Source: JALEVB01 sp022768265
GTDB lineage: Bacteria > Bacillota_I > Bacilli_A > Erysipelotrichales > Erysipelotrichaceae
Direction of reading: 5' to 3'
Assembly: GCA_034168985.1 (NCBI GenBank)
Contig: JAXFJE010000021.1
Coordinates: forward strand, 186,001-250,000
DNA length: 64,000 nucleotides
Shown: in pieces, positions 62,632-64,000 of the stretch
Numbering within the stretch: the stretch's first letter is position 1
How the letters are laid out: each line of letters begins with the position of its first letter
Made by a program: the position numbers and the translations under genes
The notes under the pieces: generated by a model
What the model was told of the DNA's origin: nothing
Databases searched by the model: none
Seen by the model: the letters and a program-made list of their open reading frames with translations, nothing else

Positions 62632-63171
62632 ATGACAGATAAGATAATGGATTGTATTGCGAACCCAGTAAAATGCAAATTACTAATTGAAATATATTCA
62701 CATGGACAGGCAACTGCTAAATATTTGTCGGATATATTTGACGATATTCCACAAGCAACTTTGTACCGCAATCTTAAAAAAATGTTAAGTGATGGTCTAT
62801 TAAAAGTCATTGAAGAAACACAAGTGCGTGGTACAGTAGAAAAAACCTATGCGCTTGCGTTTGACCTTAATAGTAATTTTGAAACGATATTAGCAGAAAA
62901 TTCCGGTACACTCTATATGCAATTATTTATGCAATATTTTTGGGGATTTGCAAAGCAGTTTCAAGAGTATTGTCAATCCCCTAACATTAACATTAAGGAG
63001 GATATGTCGGGGTTTTCACTTTCTCATATTTATTTATCTGATGAAGAATTAGATATACTTATAAAAAATATTTCAAGTATCATTAGTACGGTAAAAAATA
63101 ACAAACCAAACGGTAAAAGAAAGCTGAGGACAATAGGTATAATTCTTTCTCCACCGGACAATGTACAGTAA
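62632..63171 (+). CDS. Winged-helix transcriptional regulator
   Basis: A 179-residue protein with an ArsR/PadR-like wHTH (about 1-80; IANPVKCKLLIEIYSHGQAT, IPQATLYRNLKKMLSDG, then the wing TVEKTYAL) and a C-terminal sensing domain of about 100 residues. GGAGG precedes the ATG. AT-rich codon use sets it apart from the transfer genes. It probably represses itself and the downstream DUF1648-ABC operon through shared palindromes. Confidence 0.85.
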   Translation: MTDKIMDCIANPVKCKLLIEIYSHGQATAKYLSDIFDDIPQATLYRNLKKMLSDGLLKVIEETQVRGTVEKTYALAFDLNSNFETILAENSGTLYMQLFMQYFWGFAKQFQEYCQSPNINIKEDMSGFSLSHIYLSDEELDILIKNISSIISTVKNNKPNGKRKLRTIGIILSPPDNVQ

Positions 63172-63177
63172 ATATCT

Positions 63178-63203
63178 ACCGCCCCAAAATAGGGCGGTTC
63201 TTA
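63178..63203 (+). terminator. Intrinsic terminator of the regulator gene
   Basis: Seven-bp perfect stem (63178-63184 with 63192-63198), 7-nt loop and T-rich tail, immediately before the next promoter. Confidence 0.8.
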
Positions 63204-63233
63204 TTGACTTAATATTATCATTGTGATAATATT
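63204..63233 (+). promoter_or_regulatory. Promoter with palindromic operator, DUF1648-ABC operon
   Basis: TTGACT (63204-63209), 17-bp spacer, TAATAT (63227-63232). Perfect 10-bp inverted arms AATATTATCA/TGATAATATT (63211-63220 and 63224-63233) fill the spacer and -10 box. Confidence 0.78.
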
Positions 63234-63261
63234 ATCTATATGATAAATAAGGAGGGATATT

Positions 63262-63465
63262 ATGAAAAAAGAAGAGCGAACAATGATTATCATTACATTA
63301 GCTACACTTATTATTGTGCTTGTAGCACTTTGCTTTTTACCGGACACAATTCCCTTGCATTTTGGGGCAACAGGAGCGAGTAGCTTTGGAAGCAAATACT
63401 TTTTATTGTTTTTCATTCCCATTCCTGCTGGTCTCTATTGGGCGTTTTGTCATAGGTCGAAATAA
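63262..63465 (+). CDS. DUF1648 domain small membrane protein
   Basis: A 67-residue protein with two helices and the DUF1648 core FLPDTIPLHFGATGAS between them. Such proteins accompany SdpI-type immunity factors and ABC exporters. GGAGG precedes the ATG; the next gene follows in 14 bp. Confidence 0.85.
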   Translation: MKKEERTMIIITLATLIIVLVALCFLPDTIPLHFGATGASSFGSKYFLLFFIPIPAGLYWAFCHRSK

Positions 63466-63479
63466 CAAGGAGGAAGATT

Positions 63480-64000
63480 ATGCAAGCAATACTTGAAATC
63501 AAAAATTTTACGAAAACATATTCCAAAAATAAAAAGGCAGTAGATAACCTTTCATTATCGGTTATGCCCGGAGAAATTCATGGTTTTATTGGACACAATG
63601 GAGCCGGAAAAACAACTACTATTCGAGCAATCGTTGGTGTAATGGATTTCAACGACGGCGAAATTCTAATTGCCGGACACTCAATAAAAAAGGAACCTGT
63701 CAAATGCAAATCATTGACAGCATATATCCCTGATAACCCCGACATATATGATTATATAACAGGTATTCAATATCTAAATTATATGGCTGATATGTTTTCT
63801 GTTGAAAAAAAACAACGTAAAGTACTCATACAAAAATACGCAGAAGTATTTAGTATTACAGATAGCTTAGGCAATCTCATTAGTTCTTATTCGCATGGTA
63901 TGAAACAAAAATTGGCGTTAATTGGTGCTTTCCTGCATAGTCCTAAACTTCTTGTATTAGATGAACCATTTGTTGGTCTTGACCCGGAAGCTGCCTTTCA
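63480..64000 (+). CDS. ABC transporter ATP-binding protein (C-terminus beyond window)
   Basis: 173 complete codons to the window edge. Walker A GHNGAGKTTT (about 38-47), signature SYSHGMKQKLAL (about 138-149), Walker B LLVLDEPFVGLD. This is the ATPase of an ABC-2 type exporter (bacitracin/lantibiotic-like group); the permease should follow outside the window. With DUF1648 and the regulator it is likely a self-protection or export cassette carried as cargo. Confidence 0.9.
   Translation, partial: MQAILEIKNFTKTYSKNKKAVDNLSLSVMPGEIHGFIGHNGAGKTTTIRAIVGVMDFNDGEILIAGHSIKKEPVKCKSLTAYIPDNPDIYDYITGIQYLNYMADMFSVEKKQRKVLIQKYAEVFSITDSLGNLISSYSHGMKQKLALIGAFLHSPKLLVLDEPFVGLDPEAAF

Larger units (their letters stand above)
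39278..64000. mobile_element. Tn1549/CTn-type integrative conjugative element (right end not in window)
   Basis: Base composition rises sharply at about 39300 and the gene order is that of Tn1549-like elements: repA, PcfB, VirD4, Maff2, TrbL-like, PrgI, VirB4, methyltransferase, CHAP protein, DUF4315, DUF4366, topB, polyvalent antirestriction protein, transfer-assisting protein, Cys-rich VLP, HTH, relaxase, MobC, XRE. The left end interrupts a helicase gene. No integrase or excisionase is found up to 64000, so the element must extend further. The AT-rich segment from about 62500 is cargo of different origin; no resistance gene is seen in the visible part. Confidence 0.88.

Overview
The window joins a low-GC Bacillota chromosome segment (about 1-39274) to a conjugative element of visibly higher GC (about 39278 to the right edge). 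The chromosomal part looks like an anaerobic, probably gut-living, Erysipelotrichia-like bacterium. This placement is inferred from AT-rich DNA, frequent AUC/GAU codons, ferredoxin-rich redox genes, an exported flavin-based reductase and the YtqB/MnmM, YhhN, VanW and TldD/TldE families; no rRNA or tRNA gene is present to confirm it. Chromosomal layout: a MarR regulator with a MATE exporter cut by the left edge; a YesM/YesN-type two-component system; a lipoprotein FMN/FAD fumarate-reductase-family enzyme; an acetyltransferase and a TVP38-family membrane protein; a GntR-controlled ABC transporter divergent from a TetR-controlled operon of three redox flavoproteins (CrtI-like, ferredoxin-reductase-like, Old Yellow Enzyme-like); a second acetyltransferase, a flavodoxin-fold reductase, an unknown protein, a ROK kinase and a MATE exporter; YhhN and VanW proteins; MnmM; TldD/TldE; the class Ia ribonucleotide reductase genes; an ArsR-controlled ferredoxin plus membrane Fe-S pair; two poorly known envelope proteins; a 4Fe-4S protein, a third MATE exporter, a HAD phosphatase, a CmpB-family membrane protein and a DUF898 protein; then a thiol-redox cluster (split permease, DUF6132, thioredoxin-reductase-like enzyme, Crp/Fnr regulator, thioredoxin, rhodanese lipoprotein) and a Nudix hydrolase. 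Many genes end in clear intrinsic terminators, several shared by convergent genes. At about 39275 the chromosome is interrupted. The C-terminal third of a DUF3427-type superfamily II helicase remains on the left, and a Tn1549/CTn-type integrative conjugative element begins. Its left end carries two 11-bp-spaced repeats matching, from memory, the arm-type sites of Tn916 integrase. The element runs through repA with internal repeats, DUF5348, PcfB, VirD4, Maff2, a TrbL-like channel protein, PrgI, VirB4, an orphan DNA methyltransferase, a CHAP hydrolase, DUF4315, DUF4366, topoisomerase III, a 1343-residue polyvalent antirestriction protein, transfer-assisting small proteins, an HTH protein, a MobP-type relaxase, MobC and an XRE regulator. 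It then enters AT-rich cargo: a winged-helix regulator, a DUF1648 protein and an ABC ATPase cut by the right edge. Integrase and excisionase genes are not in the window. How the parts work together: RepA, relaxase, MobC and TopB process the element DNA; VirD4, VirB4, PrgI, the TrbL-like protein and the CHAP hydrolase build the transfer channel; the methyltransferase and the ArdA/ArdC-like protein probably protect incoming DNA. The least explained structures are a pair of 114-bp repeats with perfect 12-bp terminal inverted repeats bracketing the transfer region, an exact 34-bp inverted repeat in the leaders of the polyvalent and mobC genes, and the three-flavoprotein operon.
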